A stretch of DNA of 64,000 nucleotides from Chaetoderma sp. LZ-2023a (taxonomy: Eukaryota > Mollusca > Caudofoveata > Chaetodermatida > Chaetodermatidae), in NCBI GenBank assembly GCA_034401795.1, contig CM067367.1, positions 78,154,079 to 78,218,078 of the forward strand, written 5' to 3'. The notes beneath the pieces are model-generated. The model was not told the DNA's origin. It saw only the letters and a list, made by a program, of their open reading frames with translations, and searched no databases. Below, one piece after another: positions 53,341-63,678 of the stretch (position 1 is its first letter; every line of letters begins with the position of its first letter). A program made the position numbers and the translations under genes.

Positions 53341-53929
53341 GCCGTACTCTATTAAAACAATTTTGGCCTCAAAATCCATCAAATAAAAAAATCCAATATG
53401 GCCACCAAACACGCAACATTTTGATTGGCCCACCGCGGCCATGTTTTTTTATGGATTAACTTCCCGTGAACAAACTTTAATGGCGCTTAGTCCCTAATCA
53501 TATGTGCCAAATTTCGATCTGCTCCCTTCAGTGGTTCTGGAGAAGTCATTTTCACTAAAACTAGGTCAACCAACATCGCCGCTGAACCATTTGACCAATC
53601 ACGTTTCCTTGAACACACTTGGTTCAGCACTTACTCTAGATCGTATTTCATAACGTTTGCATCAATCCCCCAAGCAGTTTCGGAGAAGATTTTTAGACGT
53701 TTCCTAAAATCGTCCAAAATCCAAGATGGCAGTCAGCCAATTTTGGCCGATCGGCTTCGTTTGAACAAACTTGGATCCCTATGGCCTAAGGATGCTTCCT
53801 GCCAAATATAATTGAAATCGGCCCAGTGCTTCTTGAGAAGTCGTTTTAAGGAAAAGTTGACGAACGGACGACGGACACACGACGGTCGCCATGGCATAAG
53901 CTCACTTGGCCTTTCAGGCCAGGTGAGCT

Positions 53930-54018
53930 AATAATTGAATTGGAAGACATTGCTGCCTCAGGCAGCTAAACAGGGAGCAATGTCCTCAAATCAAATTATG
54001 TGTAAAATATTCAACAAT
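53930..54018. repeat. P2 palindrome, worn
   Basis: ATTGCTGCCTCAGGCAG centre with diverged arms; the left arm merges with the end of the previous repeat. Confidence 0.5.
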
Positions 54019-54080
54019 ACGTTTATTTTCCTTTGGAAATGCATTAAGTTATTTCCAAGCTGTACTGTACAATTTTATAC

Positions 54081-54339
54081 CTTGGACATGTTAGGAGTAT
54101 TAATTACAGCTGGACGTTGTGATGCTGACACTGACGATGATGTTGCCTTCCCTTTCTTATTCACATCTGTGAGAAAACTTGACCAGAGGTCATCAGCTTT
54201 CTTCTTTTCCTTATCCCCTTTCTGATGTTCAATGTCTCTAGCAATCTCCTCCTTCAGAACTTTGTTCTCGACATCCTGCATATCAGTCGTTTCAACTTCT
54301 GAAACCTCATTCTCCAATTTGATACCACCTGTTCGCCTC
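54081..54339 (-). CDS. CFDP1: CFDP1 exon with the DDLWSSFL motif
   Basis: Acceptor CTATTCTGTAG, one base completing an arginine codon, 86 codons, donor GTATAA. The exon starts RRTGGIKLENEVSEVETTD and is glutamate/lysine-rich, then KKADDLWSSFLTDVNKKGK and a serine-rich tail ending NTPNMSK. Human CFDP1 has KRRQGGLSLEEEEEE and KKEDELWASFLNDVGPK. The D/E-L-W-x-S-F-L motif is the conserved N-terminal signature of the family and is followed by the basic linker. Confidence 0.96.
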
Positions 54340-54414
54340 CTACAGAATAGATGCAGAAATCAAGTTACATGTACATGTACAATGTACACACACACAATTG
54401 TGGGATCAATTTGT

Positions 54415-54700
54415 AGCTATGCCCCGCCTATTTCTAGCTATGCCCCACCCATTTCTAGCCAGTCTCCACCCACTCTTTATGCATGTTGAATTCGATTTGA
54501 AACTTTCAAACATGAATTCCACGAATCTAGTACAATATTTTGAAACTAATTTGCCTGGGGTCTGTTGGGGAAGCAAGATTTCCCCTGTCAAATCAGTTTC
54601 AAAATATTCCATAGACTGTTTATTAAATTGTAAATTTATTCATCAAAGATATACAATTTATACACTAGTGAGACATTTCAATTTTCTTGAGGGAGTTACA
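54415..54700. repeat. P2 composite element
   Basis: TAGCTATGCCCCGCCTATT repeated once (TAGCTATGCCCCACCCATT), GTCTCCACCCACTC, then the palindrome at 54529-54612 with a CTGTTGGGGAAGC loop, then TTTATTAAATTGTAAAT. It lies in the intron between the exons at 54081 and 55616. Confidence 0.6.
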
Positions 54701-54774
54701 TGTACATGGTGCAATGTACAATCTGTCTCTAATGTAGTTATGTCATCGCTCTGGAGAAATTTATACAAGAGCTC

Positions 54775-55564
54775 CGCAAACGGCGCATAATACCCCGCCA
54801 TGATGACAAACCAATGAATGAGAGCTATCAGAAAAGAGCGATTTCTTCCTACAGTCCTCTCAGGAAGTTTCAGTGATCCACTAAACGGTCATGGAGTTAT
54901 CATCCGGAAACCAATTTTCAAGATGGACGCCGGTGGCTGGTGGCCATTTTAAATTTCGGAGAATCGTCGATTTCGATAGGTTTCTTCCTCAGATCAATTC
55001 CAATCATCCTGTGAAGTTTCAAAGCTCTCCAATAAACGGTAGCAGAGTTATCGTGGAGAAACCAACTTTCAAAATGGCTCCCAGCCATTTTGGATTTCCG
55101 ATCATCGTCGATTTCGATACATTGTAAGTTTCCTCAGAACTTTTCCAATCATCCTATGAAGTTTCAAAGCGATCCGATAAAGGGTAGCAGAGTTATCATG
55201 CGGAAACCAATTTTCCAGATGACTGCTGGTGGCTGCCGGTCATCTTGGATTTTGGATCATCATCGATTTTGATAGGTTTCTTTCTCAGACCCAGTCCAAT
55301 CATCCTATGCAGTTTTAAAGCAATCCGATAAACTCTAGCGGAGTTATCGTGTGGAAACCAATTTTCAAGATCGCTGCTAGTGGCCATCTTGGATCTCAGA
55401 TCATCATCGATTTCAATAGGTTTCTTCCTCAGACCTAGTCCAATCATCCTATGAAGGTTCAAAGCAATCCAATAAATGGTAGCGGAGTTATCTTGCGGAA
55501 ACCACTCTGGCACCCGCAAAGGCCATCATGTAATACCCTGCCAATTTTTTTGGCGGGGTGTATA
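54775..55564. repeat. Dispersed repeat P8 with ~130-bp tandem units
   Basis: Opens CCGCAAACGGCGCATAATAC and ends TTTTTTTGGCGGGGTGTATA; ATAATACCCCGCCA and its complement TGGCGGGGTGTAT make short terminal inverted repeats. Four to five tandem units carry TCCAATCATCCTATGAAG, AGCGATCCGATAAA, AGAGTTATCATGCGGAAAC and TGGCTGCCGG/CATCTTGGATTTTGGATC. The units are clearer than at 8570-9110. Confidence 0.75.
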
Positions 55565-55615
55565 AAAGCTTAGACCATTAAAAACGTGTATATTCTGCCA
55601 GATGTAATTACCGAC

Positions 55616-55760
55616 CTAGATGTGAGTGCTTGTCCTTTCTTCTTGCGTTTCTTGCCTCTGTTGTTGCCGCCGGGCTGTGTCGATGGATCATGACCAATTG
55701 TTGATGCATCAAGGCCCTCATCTTCACCAGACTCATCCTCTTCACTTACAGCCTCTCCAT
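55616..55760 (-). CDS. CFDP1: CFDP1 second exon (acidic then basic)
   Basis: Acceptor TTTCATGATTGCAG. Two bases (AT) complete a codon from the missing first exon; 47 codons follow plus AG, then donor GTCGGT. The peptide GEAVSEEDESGEDEGLDAS is acidic; PSTQPGGNNRGKKRKKKGQA is basic. Joined to the next exon it gives ALTSR-RRTGG, matching IPARKRRQGG of human CFDP1. In Swc5-type proteins the acidic N-terminal region contacts histone H2A-H2B. The donor is weak (GTCGGT); a GTAATT three bases downstream would break the frame. The start codon lies further upstream and was not found here. Confidence 0.93.
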
Positions 55761-55786
55761 CTGCAATCATGAAAATAATCACTTAG

Positions 55787-56013
55787 TTAACCCTTTAACC
55801 GTCATATCAGCTAAAAATGCCTTCTGCAGTGGTCTTGAGAAATGTCAATTTGCAGACCAAAAAGACTATTTAAACAAATTTACCACTGGAATGACTGGCT
55901 CAATAACCGAGCCACTCATCCCAGTGAGAAATTTTCAAAAATCTTCTCTTGGTCTGCAAATGGACATTTACTATGAGAAAATTGAAATTTTCTGGAATAA
56001 ATTCAAGGGTTAA
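55787..56013. repeat. P1 element 26 bp upstream of an exon acceptor
   Basis: TTAACCCTTTAACCGTCATAT to AATTCAAGGGTTAA with the central CTCAATAACCGAGCC palindrome. In transcription direction it ends 26 bp before the acceptor at 55760, so the branch point must lie within or at the edge of the element; the edge reads GGGTTAACTAAG. Confidence 0.8.
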
Positions 56014-57204
56014 ATACAGTGCTTAGCCAAAAGATACCATGTCCAGCACATTAGAAAATATATCATTGACACGGAATATCCAGTCTCCAGGTAAGCTGGT
56101 GCATATTTTGACACACATGTAATTGAAACTAATTGGACAGGGACCTTTGTCAGCTAGCACAGGCTCAATTTCAAGGTAACTGTAGAAAGCTGTTGCATAT
56201 ATGTTATATATTTTAACCAGTTTAACTGGAACATGCTTAGCCCTGCCCTACATGTACAGGCTGAAACCCCTTCCCATTAAATTAGTTTCAAAGTATTCAT
56301 CAGAATTAAGAGTTAAACGGTCTTTTTTCAATGGAAATGCTGTGCCACTGAACAAATGTTAATTTTCCTTTTGGGGTAAATTTTTTCTATGAAAACAGAA
56401 CATGGAAAGTTGCGTGGTTTGAGAAATATACTATATAATTTAACACCACTGTAAATTTGGGGAAGAAAGCTTTGTTTTTGTTACATGTACTTTTAGAGGC
56501 CTTTTTCTGACACCCGTGCTTTAACGTAAAAAATGTCCTCTCCAGTTTGGCAACAAATGTGCATACATGTACAGTGGCTATATGAAATATTTTATTGGAT
56601 AAATAATTAAATAGATATGCTTTAAATTATTTATTATACCACACTTTCCCCTGGCACATTGGAATTGTACACCATTGTTCCATTAGATGATTATTGCAGC
56701 CTCAAGTATGTCATGTCAAAATTTCGTCAAAATGTATATCTTGCTGTCTTGCAATGATGTCTATCGATACTATTGCTTAGTTCTGCGCATAAGAAATATA
56801 GTTTGGGCCACTGAGCAATTACACAATAATACCATACCTTCTTGTGTTTGATATTGTGTGTGGTTGCTTGCATAACGTGTATTATGAAAATGTCCTCTCT
56901 AACGCTCACTAACTTTTCACAGCAGATGTTGAATTACAGTATACTTTTACCATTCATTTGACAATTTAAAAACTTGTGTGGTTTGGTGAAAGATGTTCAA
57001 AGAATATTTCTATTCTCGTTATATCATAATTCACTATTCAAAAGTAGAAATTCACTTTTTATTATACAATTTATTAATTAGATTAACATATATCAATGCT
57101 GTGACAACTCTGATGAACTGGTTATTCATCTACATGTACAATGTGTTTTCCTTTAAAAGACAATTCTATATGTTTGCAATAAATAACATTTAGACCTTTT
57201 CTTT
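56014..57204. other. Intron or 5' flank DNA, P2 remnants
   Basis: 56090-56305 has scattered P2 words (AGGTAAGCTGGTGCATATTTTG, AAATTAGTTTCAAAGTATTC). The rest is AT-rich without recognised features. Confidence 0.4.
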
Positions 57205-57372
57205 TCACAATTTCTTAGCATGTTCACATTGTTTGTTAAAGTGAGAGACGAGTCCTGGAGAGGACATATCTTTGCCATGGTCTTTAACTTGGTCTGTCTC
57301 CTGTTGTTCATGCTCATTGGAAGCAATATCTGGGAATGGAATTTGACCAGGTCTAGATCTACTACAATAAAT
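57205..57372 (-). other. Possible coding exon, unassigned
   Basis: An acceptor-like TTTATTGTAG precedes an open frame of about 55 codons (SRPGQIPFPDIASNEHEQQE...) ending at TGA 57205. Composition is exon-like (rich in Q, E, D, K), but it matches no family I know and is not part of CFDP1, whose order is complete without it. It may be chance. Confidence 0.25.
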
Positions 57373-57423
57373 TAAGTAGTACTCCATTTTTAGCGGCGTT
57401 TGTATCATTAGTTTTGCTAACAA

Positions 57424-58487
57424 ACTCTCCTGTTGTTATATCAGAGACAGTTATATCATATCTTATCGCTAGATAAATAACATATTTACATCCCTGTTAA
57501 AAACTGGTACCTAAGTACACAAAAACTCTGAAAACAAATATTGTGTATTTACACATGGTAAATTTATTTGGAGGAATTGAAATATTTTAATTTATGTATT
57601 GTATTTATTCTAATTATACCGCCGGGCGGGTAGCAGTCACAAAAGGGCCGGGTTAATTAGGGTGGAAAAAGTTTGAAAAAAATACCACGAAATTAGAACA
57701 GTTTTCTCAGTCAACTTGAATCAGTATATAATTATAGTATTCCATGCAATTTCTGCTAAATTTGCTCAAATATTCATAAAAACTACTCGTTTCACATTAG
57801 ATTTATTCAGAGGCTTTATTTAGGACATAAAGGTGACATTTAGTGAAGTTAGGAACAAACAATTTATACGTTGTTAAATTGGATGGAGGCACGTTTGTGA
57901 TGCGTTCACTGATACATCGGAAATTATGCCATAGCCATATCTCAACGCATAATTCACGTTAGCAGCTCTATCACTGAATGGCAAGATAATGATCAGAAAC
58001 AATTTAGGCATTGATCGAATTGACTGGAGGCGCGTTTGTGATGTATAGCCGTATCTTAATGCCAATTCAACAACAGCGTTAGACGCTCAGTCATTGAACG
58101 ACAGAATAAGCTGAAGAAAAACAATCTTTTTGCGCATGTATTCACGAAAATGACCTAAATGTGGCTGCATGTTCTGTTTTTTCTGGATGTTTTTCTTTTT
58201 TGAAGACTAGATGACAGCGGAAGATTTATTATTTCTTACTATTGGTAATTTGCTTTTTTTTCACCATTCTCAAAAACATGGGGCTGGTATAATTTGGAGG
58301 GGCGCGAAAATTAGAATAAATACGGTATTATTTCACTTAGTACTTGCTAATTACTACATAAGTAATTTATTGACAAAAGCTTTACATTCTTATGCAATCG
58401 GCTAAACTAACCATACCCTGTTAGAAATTATTTATGTAATTATTTTAATGAAAGTTCATGATTCAAAGGCTGTCACGGTAACATAGT

Positions 58488-58491
<4 letters not shown>
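57424..58491. other. No feature recognised
   Basis: At 57880-58090 two passages resemble each other (GGATGGAGGCACGTTTGTGA / GACTGGAGGCGCGTTTGTGA, CATTGAACGACAG / CACTGAATGGCAAG), a pair of diverged direct repeats about 135 bp apart. No coding signal. Confidence 0.45.
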
Positions 58492-58492
<1 letters not shown>

Positions 58493-58536
<44 letters not shown>

Positions 58537-58545
58537 ACGAGCGAG
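58493..58545 (+). repeat. GA microsatellite
   Basis: (GA)n of about 22 units, followed by a GAGCGAGCGAGTGAGAGGG decay. Confidence 0.95.
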
Positions 58546-60846
58546 CGAGTGAGAGGGGAGGGAGGGAGACTTTAAACTACACATAGACATGCATGCACAT
58601 AGGTAAATTGGTTTCAGAGATAGACAGACAGACGGACGGATGCAATTTTTTAAGCACCAGTGAAAAAAATCTAAGTTATTTCTGAGCCATGCGAAAACAT
58701 GCAGCTTAACATTGCCGCGGGCGTGTCTATCGGCTGGAAAATGATATGGCCCAACAAATATACATGTCTCACTTGCGGGACCAAAATAGGACCAATGATT
58801 GTGGTTATCAAATCTATTATGTACATGTGTTTGAGCTGTAATATATACTATGGGTACTGAAATTCGTGAATCTAAGCAAACAATGCACTCGTGAAAGAAA
58901 AATCTGAAACAAATTTGCACAGGAATTTAACACGAAGTAAAATAACACTTCAGAATACAAATACAAAATTTTCTAGGGGAAATTATAATTTTAAAACAAA
59001 TTCGAAGCATTTGAACTGAACCACCTCGCCCGGTTAATGCGTAAAGTAGCGGTACCGAATTTCGTGAATTGGTGAGTATGCATCTTCAGCTGTCTGGTAC
59101 ATGTACACGCTTGTAAATACTTAAATATCACTGTATTGGTTTGTTGGATATTTCAACTGCTAATTCTGTCAGTTTTGACCCATATATTAGTCCTACATAT
59201 GAATGTATACGTGTTTAATTAAATCTGTCTTGAAATAATTTTTCTTTTCTTGGGTTGTCATATTTAATTTCCGTTCCCAAAATATGACATCACAAGAAAC
59301 TGTAGAAAATTTATTTCAAGATGTATTTAATTAATCACGTATCAGACAACAGAGTATTATCCACAGCAGCTGACGATGGCTGACGTCACTCCATGGAGGT
59401 TACGATGGCTGATTTCTGCGTGAAGATTTTGTGACTTCGGACAAAAACAGTCATGTCTGGGTATTTATCCGACGAATTAAGTAAAAATCTTATTATATTT
59501 GTAAAATATAATTATTCACGAGCCAAAATATGGCGGTTTTGTTTGCATAAAGTGTATATTCGCGGCGTAGTAACTTAATGAAAAGGTATGGTATTGATTT
59601 GTTTACGTTGTACCAGCACACATCGTTTCATATTCTCATAATTCTGAACAGTGTAAACCCGACAGCGACTAAGGTAGCATCTCGGTTTTATATATCCACT
59701 TACGCTGATTGAATACTAGTAATGATGGAGATTCATGTGCGTGCATGCGTGCATATGTGTGGCTGGGTGGGGGCTATGAGGCGGGCATGGGCGTAGTTGC
59801 TTAGTAAAGAAGAGTGCTAAACATTGTCAACATAGTTTACTTTATTAGCTAAGACTATAGTTCAGAAAACATGATTTCATGAAATATAGGTCAAATACAA
59901 TATAGAATGTGTGCTGGCAATAGGCCTACATCAAGTTACACTCAAGTTATAGATTTCAGCAGGCAAGTATAGTAGTACTATATCCACTGTTTTACAATGT
60001 TTATAAGTGAAATCTTGTATTGAATCGTGCAAATATTTTCAAGTATTCAAGTGGAATTTTAGAGGCGCACATTCACACATGAATACTTGAAAAATATTAG
60101 CAAGATTCGATACTTTTAGAGGCGTAGGTTTTAGAGCGTGAGTATCCATGATTTGTGTGGGAACATTTTTAATTCAACGCTTTTCTCATATATAGTCGGC
60201 AGATTTGATCAATCTAACGCGTACTAAGAGCCCGCCTCTTAAACAACTATCAAACTAGCCAATGATTGATTGATTAAAGTAAATAAGCGACTGATTGACA
60301 GTGCCTGTCCGCCCGTCATATTGTGCAGTACACGCTCACTGTGTTGGATTGGTTGATGAACAAAGCAGGGCGGGGAAAAGCAGGACACTTCAATGGAAGG
60401 ACGCAATAATGAATTCAATTAAAAAGAAAACACAGTTAGAGCTTTGTGATTCGTACAGGGCAATGAAGAAATCTGGACAAAATTGCGGGTGGAATTAATT
60501 ATTTAATTATTTGACCACCATGTGCCATTCAGATTATCAACAGTTGTCGCTTGACACCTTTACTCTATAAATTTATCCTCAGATTAATGCTTAATAATAA
60601 TGATATGTGTTGTTAATGCACGTGTCTTGCAATCATTACACGTGTTATTGCCACTACAACAGATTAGCGTGTCAGGACAGAACTGGAAATGAAAAACTAA
60701 ATAAAATAAATAGATAAACAAACAAAACCAAATATTAAATAATAATAAAATAACGATAATCGATTACGAATTTTCATAATCGATCACTGATTCAATCGAT
60801 CGATAATCTAAAATCGATTAGCAGCACTAATATATATTATACTATA
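58546..60846. other. Flank DNA, no gene recognised
   Basis: At 59340-59560 the sequence is less AT-rich, with a TGACGTCA word (59380) and repeated GATGGCTGA. A short frame from ATG 59453 (MSGYLSDELS) has a possible GTAAAA donor, but nothing supports a gene. At 60295-60498 a 67-codon frame with LQWKDAIMNSIKKKTQLELC looks exon-like yet unassigned. A hairpin at 60013-60110 has CAAATATTTTCAAGTATTCA arms. Confidence 0.35.
60750..60838. repeat. hAT-like terminus, partner end not found
   Basis: The right edge, read inwards, is TAGTGCTGCTAATCGATTTT with repeated ATCGAT words, very like the MITE at 47682-48157. I could not find the left end. Confidence 0.4.
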
Positions 60847-62364
60847 CTGAACCAAAAAAGTTTAGCAACACGGAGAATATTACTGTATAAATGTTATTTA
60901 ACAAAAACAATAAATTGATTCAAATATATTATTTAATTGATAGGTCATTTTCCAATTTGAACAACAGTCTCTTGATACTGTAATGCTAGCATCGCGCCTT
61001 TAACACGGCATCATTCAACGGATGGGTTCAATTTAAATAATGACACTGAGCTGTCAATACTGGTTGTGACCTCCGCGCGCATTAACCACCGCCGTACATC
61101 ACTTTCTCATGCTTCGAATTAAGCACCTGATGTCACGAAGAGGAATCGCATCCCATTCCTGGAGCAGTGCAGCTTCCAGCTCCCGCACGTTGTGAAGATG
61201 TGGATGGTTCTCACGCACCATACGGCCAAGAATGTCCCACATGTGTTCGATAGGAGACAGGTCCGGTGATCGCGCTGGCCAGTCCAACAGCGGAATGTTA
61301 TTAGCCTCAAGGAAATCACTGGTGACCCTAGCTGAATGAGGACGGGCGTTGTCATGCTGGAACATAAAGTCTGTATGATGCTGCGTAAAAGGGATGACAA
61401 CAGGCGCGACAACTTCTTCACAGTAACGTTGAGCCGTTAAATTTCCGCGAATCACAATAAGATCTGTTTTGCCATTTTCATGGATTACAGCCCAAACCAT
61501 GACACTGCCGCCACCGAATCTGTCGTGCTGAATGATGTTGACTGCATCATACCGTTCTCCTAAACGTCGCCAAACCCGTTGCCTACCATCCGCCACATCC
61601 ACACAAAACCTTGACTCATCACTGAACAAAACGTGGCTCCATTGTTGAGCACGCCATCGCTGATGAGTTCTTGCCCATGCAAACCGATCATCGATGTGAC
61701 GCTCTGTAAGCAGAACAGCAACAAATGGATGACGGGAATGCAGTCCAGCATCATGGAGTCCGTTTCGCACAGTTTGTGCATGCACTGTAGTGCCGGCAGC
61801 GGTGTGCAAATTACGGGACAGCCGTGGCGCAGTCTCAAACCTGTGACGTCGTGATGACATCACTAATTAGTGGTCTTCTCGTGGTGTTGTTGCTCTCGGT
61901 CTGCCAGATCGTGGTTGGTCATTAGCATGTCCAGTTGCCTGCTCATGTTGGCGGAGACGGGAAATGGTTGAGGTGTGAACACTAAAATGTCGAGCAACAG
62001 CGCGAACGCTCTGCCCAGCAACGAGTCTTCCCATTGCTTCATAGCACTGATTTTCGGGTAGCCATGGGCGGCGGCCCATATTCGGTAGGGTAAACTTTCA
62101 AGCATTTTCTGTTAACATTCGTTATCTGCTTTTGCAATATGGTGACTTTTTGCCTTCGCTACCCGCCAATGTGGGCCAGTGCATGAAAAATGCATTTTCA
62201 CATGCAGTAAGCGTGCGGCCGAGAAATGAAAGAAATGATTTGCATTTCTTCATGATCAGCGAGACATTATATTGACGAAACATGCCTGCAAATTTGGTTA
62301 TAAATGGACGCATAGTTTTAATACAACAAACCAAACTTCACTGTTGCTAAACTTTTTTGGCTCA

Positions 62365-62365
<1 letters not shown>
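60847..62365 (-). mobile_element. Tc1-type (DD34E) DNA transposon, 1,519 bp
   Basis: Ends CTGAACCAAAAAAGTTTAGC and, from the right, CTGAGCCAAAAAAGTTTAGC are inverted repeats of about 25 bp with one mismatch. TA flanks both sides (60845-60846, 62366-62367). It carries one transposase gene on the minus strand, whole apart from a single in-frame stop. Right of it the TA target continues as a TA microsatellite. Confidence 0.94.
61099..62079 (-). pseudogene. Tc1 transposase interrupted by one TAA
   Basis: Starts at ATG 62079 (MGRRPWLPENQ). DNA-binding part: AMGRLVAGQSVRAVARHFSV and HTSTISRLRQHEQATG form the first helix-turn-helix, then the GRPR-type hook PRSGRPRATTPREDH. A TAA at 61867-61869 follows, and the same frame continues LVMSSRRHRFETAP, AQTVRNGLHDAGL. 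Catalytic residues: D in LFSDESRF, D in FQHDNARPHSAR, E in SPDLSPIEHMWD, with 34 residues between the last two (DD34E). The glycine-rich FGGGSVMVWAV lies between. Total about 326 residues, near the usual 340. Tc1 proteins usually have a tyrosine where the stop is, so one base change explains it. Confidence 0.93.

Positions 62366-62424
<59 letters not shown>
62366..62424 (+). repeat. TA microsatellite, right of Tc1 element
   Basis: Uninterrupted (TA)n directly against the transposon end. Confidence 0.95.
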
Positions 62425-62427
<3 letters not shown>

Positions 62428-63122
62428 CAAATAGTGTTTTTGGATTTCATGTTTTTTGTCTCTAAAAGGCTAACTCCTGTGAGTGAAGAAAAAACCCAAA
62501 ATGGATGCCACTTTCGGTAACAGATGACATCACATTACTTTTATGATGTTAAGGAGCTGGAGTAATGGATTAACCCTCGGTTCTTTGAAACTCCCTCAGT
62601 AGACATAAGGGATGATATTTTTTTTTCTCAACAGTTAAAAACATGTTTGCACTTTATGTTAATTTTGACATTTTGGCAAATAATTGATAACAACCCACCC
62701 CCTCTTCTAGAGCCTCTCCAATAACATTTAGAGACACTGCTGTCAATCAGCCTACTCCGAAGCGGTGGAGAAATGTAAACAAAACAGGTGGTAACCTTGG
62801 ATAGGGAGTTCAGAGTGAAAATTGAAGTAGTTAATATGACATTATATTATATTGTTTCTAATAGATGGCAGCGTAACAAATTGATTACTAAAAACCATTC
62901 GAAAATTGCCCGATTCATTGCAATGCTATGCTTGTGTGAAGTTTGCCAAATTAGGGGATTCATAATATATTAAGTCATTGGATTAACACTAGCCCTATGG
63001 GACTGCATGCTAAAAATCTAGCCGGTAGAAAGAGCGCAGGAAAAGCCGGTCCCGGCTAGCTACCTCCCCTTATTATCGGCAGTGATATTTGTACATTGTT
63101 TGTTGTGCTCCGCTGAACAACA
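62425..63122. other. No feature recognised
   Basis: Moderately AT-rich. A short inverted word AAAGCCGGTCCCGGCTAGC lies at 63042. Confidence 0.45.
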
Positions 63123-63236
63123 ATGCCGTCGTCATTGTGTTGTGTTCCTTTGTGTAACGCCCGAGGCGGTCATTCATTCCCGAACCATCACACATTGAAA
63201 ACGAAATGGATAATTGCGATATGCAGAGATAAATGA
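63123..63236 (+). pseudogene. THAP zinc-finger N-terminal fragment
   Basis: From ATG 63123: MPSSLCCVPLCNARGGHSFP, then NHHTLKTKWIIAICRDK and TGA. The spacing C-x-x-x-C with VP, the G-G-H-x-F-P turn and the KWI-A-RDK segment are the start of a THAP domain (C2CH zinc finger, found in THAP proteins and P-element-type transposases). THAP domains usually continue RDKW; here the tryptophan codon position reads TGA, followed by ATACCAG and a possible GTTGTC donor. The second half with the C-x-x-H pair was not found downstream. It may be a decayed first exon of a THAP gene or transposase. Confidence 0.7.
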
Positions 63237-63657
63237 ATACCAGGTTGTCATAATATTGTTTGTAAAAAGCATTTCACGCAGGCTGACTATATTATGGAAA
63301 CTGTACACGGTGAGTGTTCATAGTCTACATATCTACGTATTTGGCATGCCAAAAATTGTCAGATTGACAGGTAATAGCGATGAATGTCTGATAAATAAAA
63401 CCAGAGACTGCGTCTACTCAGAATATAAGCTCACGGGAAATAATTTGGCAAAGAAATATAATGCCAGTGAATGTTATTCCCGTGACAAACTATTTCTTTC
63501 ATAATTTGATTTCATGTAAAGTTACACGTGTAGTGAGATTGAATCGCATCACAGGTGAGGGTTTGTATGATGAAATAAACTGTACTACACCACCTAATAA
63601 TATTACATGTATGTCCACCCCACCCCAATATGCCACACTATCTACCCCCAACTCTAT
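63237..63657. other. Downstream of THAP fragment, no further exon recognised
   Basis: The plus-strand frame 63214-63504 has no THAP C-terminal motif. Nothing else supports an exon. Confidence 0.4.
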
Positions 63658-63659
63658 GA

Positions 63660-63678
63660 GGGGGGGGGGGGGGGGGGG
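63660..63678 (+). repeat. G homopolymer run
   Basis: Nineteen Gs. A likely slippage site and unreliable in length. Confidence 0.85.

Larger units (their letters stand above)
50866..53349. mobile_element. Element with CAGTACAG-type ends, itself interrupted
   Basis: Left end CAGTACAGCTCAGAGTTAAC; right end, read inwards, GAGTACGGCTCAGAGTTAC. TA steps flank both sides, and the surrounding 600-bp repeat unit continues across the insertion. About 1.4 kb remains after removing the nested hAT element. No transposase frame. The interior carries TGCGTTT-like words (51960-52200). A Tc1/mariner-like origin is suggested only by TA flanks and end style. Confidence 0.6.
48208..53930. repeat. Long dispersed repeat with ~600-bp tandem units, twice interrupted
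   Basis: Opens ACACAAGAGGCCCAAGGGGC and closes CAGGCCAGGTGAGCTAATAA, edge words typical of an abundant mollusc repeat. Inside are at least four diverged units starting near 49085, 49664, 50286 and 53400, each with CCGCCAA.C.....ACATT.TGATTG, TTGAACAAACTTTAATGGC, TTGAACAAACTTGGATCCC and AAAATCCAAGATGGC. The third is split by the element at 50866-53349. No reading frame is conserved across units. Confidence 0.7.
47058..54080 (-). other. CFDP1: CFDP1 intron, 7.0 kb
   Basis: Phase-0 intron (MSK joined to ISPMP). It holds a P1 element, a hAT-type MITE and the long nested repeat block 48208-53930. Confidence 0.85.

Noticed and set aside
55570-55615. Use of the GTAATT donor three bases beyond the GTCGGT donor
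   Set aside because: It would put the next exon out of frame and break the ALTSR-RRTGG match to CFDP1.
58456-58920. A 154-codon minus-strand frame
   Set aside because: Its serine/leucine repeat comes from the GA microsatellite and the rest has no recognisable motif.
61560-62334. Other frames over the Tc1 element (for example 61560-61838, 61863-62105)
   Set aside because: Shadows of the transposase in other frames.
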